From the NCBI GenBank assembly GCA_905236195.1, contig CAJOOX010000080.1, positions 1 to 7,132 of the forward strand: a stretch of 7,132 bases of DNA, read 5' to 3'. Position numbers and translations under genes: made by a program. Shown piece after piece: positions 6,812 through 7,132 of the stretch (its first letter is position 1; the number at the start of each line of letters is the position of its first letter). This stretch comes from an uncultured Bacteroidales bacterium. Its GTDB lineage: Bacteria > Bacteroidota > Bacteroidia > Bacteroidales > UBA3663. The notes beneath the pieces were generated by a model. It saw nothing but the letters and a program-made list of their open reading frames with translations. It made no database searches and had not been told where the DNA came from.

Positions 6812-6844
6812 CGCCCCGCGCCGGTTAAGGCGCGGGGCGTTTTT
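6812..6844 (+). terminator. Strong intrinsic terminator, + strand
   Basis: A perfect 11-bp GC stem (CGCCCCGCGCC at 6812-6822, GGCGCGGGGCG at 6829-6839) has loop GGTTAA and is followed directly by five T (6840-6844). The T-run is only on the right, so it is built to stop rightward transcription from the ligase/GH105 unit, 244 bases after the GH105 stop. On the - strand the stem is followed by GGAATCTGCC, which is not U-rich. Confidence 0.8.
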
Positions 6845-6873
6845 ACGCATCGGGTTTGTAGTGGGACCGGACT

Positions 6874-7132
6874 TCAGAAACTGAGTCTTGCGCCGAAGGA
6901 GAAGTTGCGTTCGAGGCCCCAAAAGCCGCGGAAGGTGTCGAGGTTGTGGGAGGCGCCGTCGGTGCCGCGTTCGATGTAGGTGGCATCGGTTATGTTGCGG
7001 CAGGTGACGAAGAGATTGAGTGTCATGCCGTCGGAGAAAGGACCTGTCCAGCCGACGGTGCCGTTGAGGAGGTGACATGTGGGGATGCGGTAGGAGTCGG
7101 AGCGGTCGGCGGCATCGGTGCGCTTGGAGGGC
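6874..7132 (-). CDS. TonB-dependent outer-membrane receptor, C-terminal fragment (5' partial)
   Basis: A - strand frame enters from the right edge and ends at TGA (6874-6876), giving 85 visible residues. It reads as the last strands of an outer-membrane beta-barrel: SYRIPTCHLLNGTVGW, MTLNLFVTCRNITDATYIE, and a terminal FWGLERNFSFGARLSF. The pattern 'N-(I/L)-TD-x-x-Y' followed by a short loop and a closing strand ending in Phe is characteristic of TonB-dependent receptors; the terminal Phe is the usual barrel-assembly signal. The ending is unlike the PRTFTFGLNLTF-type tail of SusC proteins, so a metal- or cofactor-type receptor is somewhat likelier than a glycan importer. Substrate cannot be told from this fragment. 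The gene is convergent with the GH105 unit. The plug domain, TonB box and signal peptide lie outside the window. Confidence 0.7.
   Translation of the reverse strand, partial: PSKRTDAADRSDSYRIPTCHLLNGTVGWTGPFSDGMTLNLFVTCRNITDATYIERGTDGASHNLDTFRGFWGLERNFSFGARLSF

Larger units (their letters stand above)
6569..6873. other. Convergent intergenic spacer with three hairpins, no gene
   Basis: These 305 bases separate the GH105 stop from the end of the receptor gene on the opposite strand. They hold three GC-rich inverted repeats (6591-6620, 6705-6733, 6812-6839; separate entries) separated by A-rich, GC-poor sequence around 6625-6704. The only ATGs on the + strand open very short frames (for example seven codons at 6654-6674). 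I see no conserved gene, RNA gene or promoter here. Confidence 0.7.

Noticed and set aside
6797..7078. A 93-codon - strand frame at the right end
   Set aside because: It is out of frame with the receptor fragment, runs through the terminator hairpin, and is Arg/Pro/His/Leu-rich, which is typical of a shadow frame in GC-rich DNA.
1..7132. CRISPR array, tRNA/rRNA, insertion sequence, attachment site or toxin-antitoxin pair
   Set aside because: I looked for regularly spaced direct repeats, cloverleaf-like structures, transposase motifs, terminal inverted repeats and paired small genes, and saw none.

Overview
This window is most likely chromosomal DNA from a member of the Bacteroidales (Bacteroidota). 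Several things point there. The AspRS reads closely like Bacteroides and Prevotella AspRS. The first gene ends in a domain resembling a type IX secretion (T9SS) C-terminal sorting domain. The right end holds the C-terminus of a TonB-dependent outer-membrane receptor. The large intergenic region carries two exact matches to the Bacteroidota -7 promoter consensus TAnnTTTG, and no gene has a strong Shine-Dalgarno sequence. Coding DNA is GC-rich with strong C/G preference at third positions, while the main intergenic region is very AT-rich. Genus-level placement is not possible from this alone.

Layout, left to right. (1) Positions 1-1556, + strand: the 3' part of a long secreted surface protein with autotransporter-type beta-strand repeats and a T9SS-like sorting tail. 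(2) Positions 1557-1676: a convergent junction with two strong hairpins, the second of which looks like a bidirectional terminator. (3) Positions 1677-3482, - strand: complete aspS. (4) Positions 3483-3698: an AT-rich divergent promoter region with one -7 element facing each way. (5) Positions 3699-5360, + strand: a complete long-chain acyl-CoA synthetase (AMP-forming). (6) Positions 5357-6568, + strand: a complete, signal-peptide-bearing GH105 unsaturated rhamnogalacturonyl/glucuronyl hydrolase whose start overlaps the ligase stop by 4 bases. (7) Positions 6569-6873: a 305-base convergent spacer with three GC-rich hairpins and no gene. (8) Positions 6874-7132, - strand: the 3' end of a TonB-dependent receptor gene.

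How the genes relate: the ligase and the GH105 gene form a tight two-gene transcription unit, probably translationally coupled. The pairing is metabolically odd, since one activates fatty acids in the cytoplasm and the other trims pectin-derived oligosaccharides in the periplasm. aspS is a housekeeping gene transcribed divergently from that pair. The surface protein and the receptor are cell-envelope genes cut by the window edges. No SusC/SusD pair, lyase, sulfatase or sensor is visible, so this is not demonstrably a polysaccharide utilisation locus.

I did not find a convincing undescribed biological system. There is no CRISPR array, transposase, phage gene, tRNA or rRNA. The points most worth a second look are the acyl-CoA ligase/GH105 coupling, the repeat-rich T9SS-like cargo, and the hairpin cluster in the right-hand spacer.
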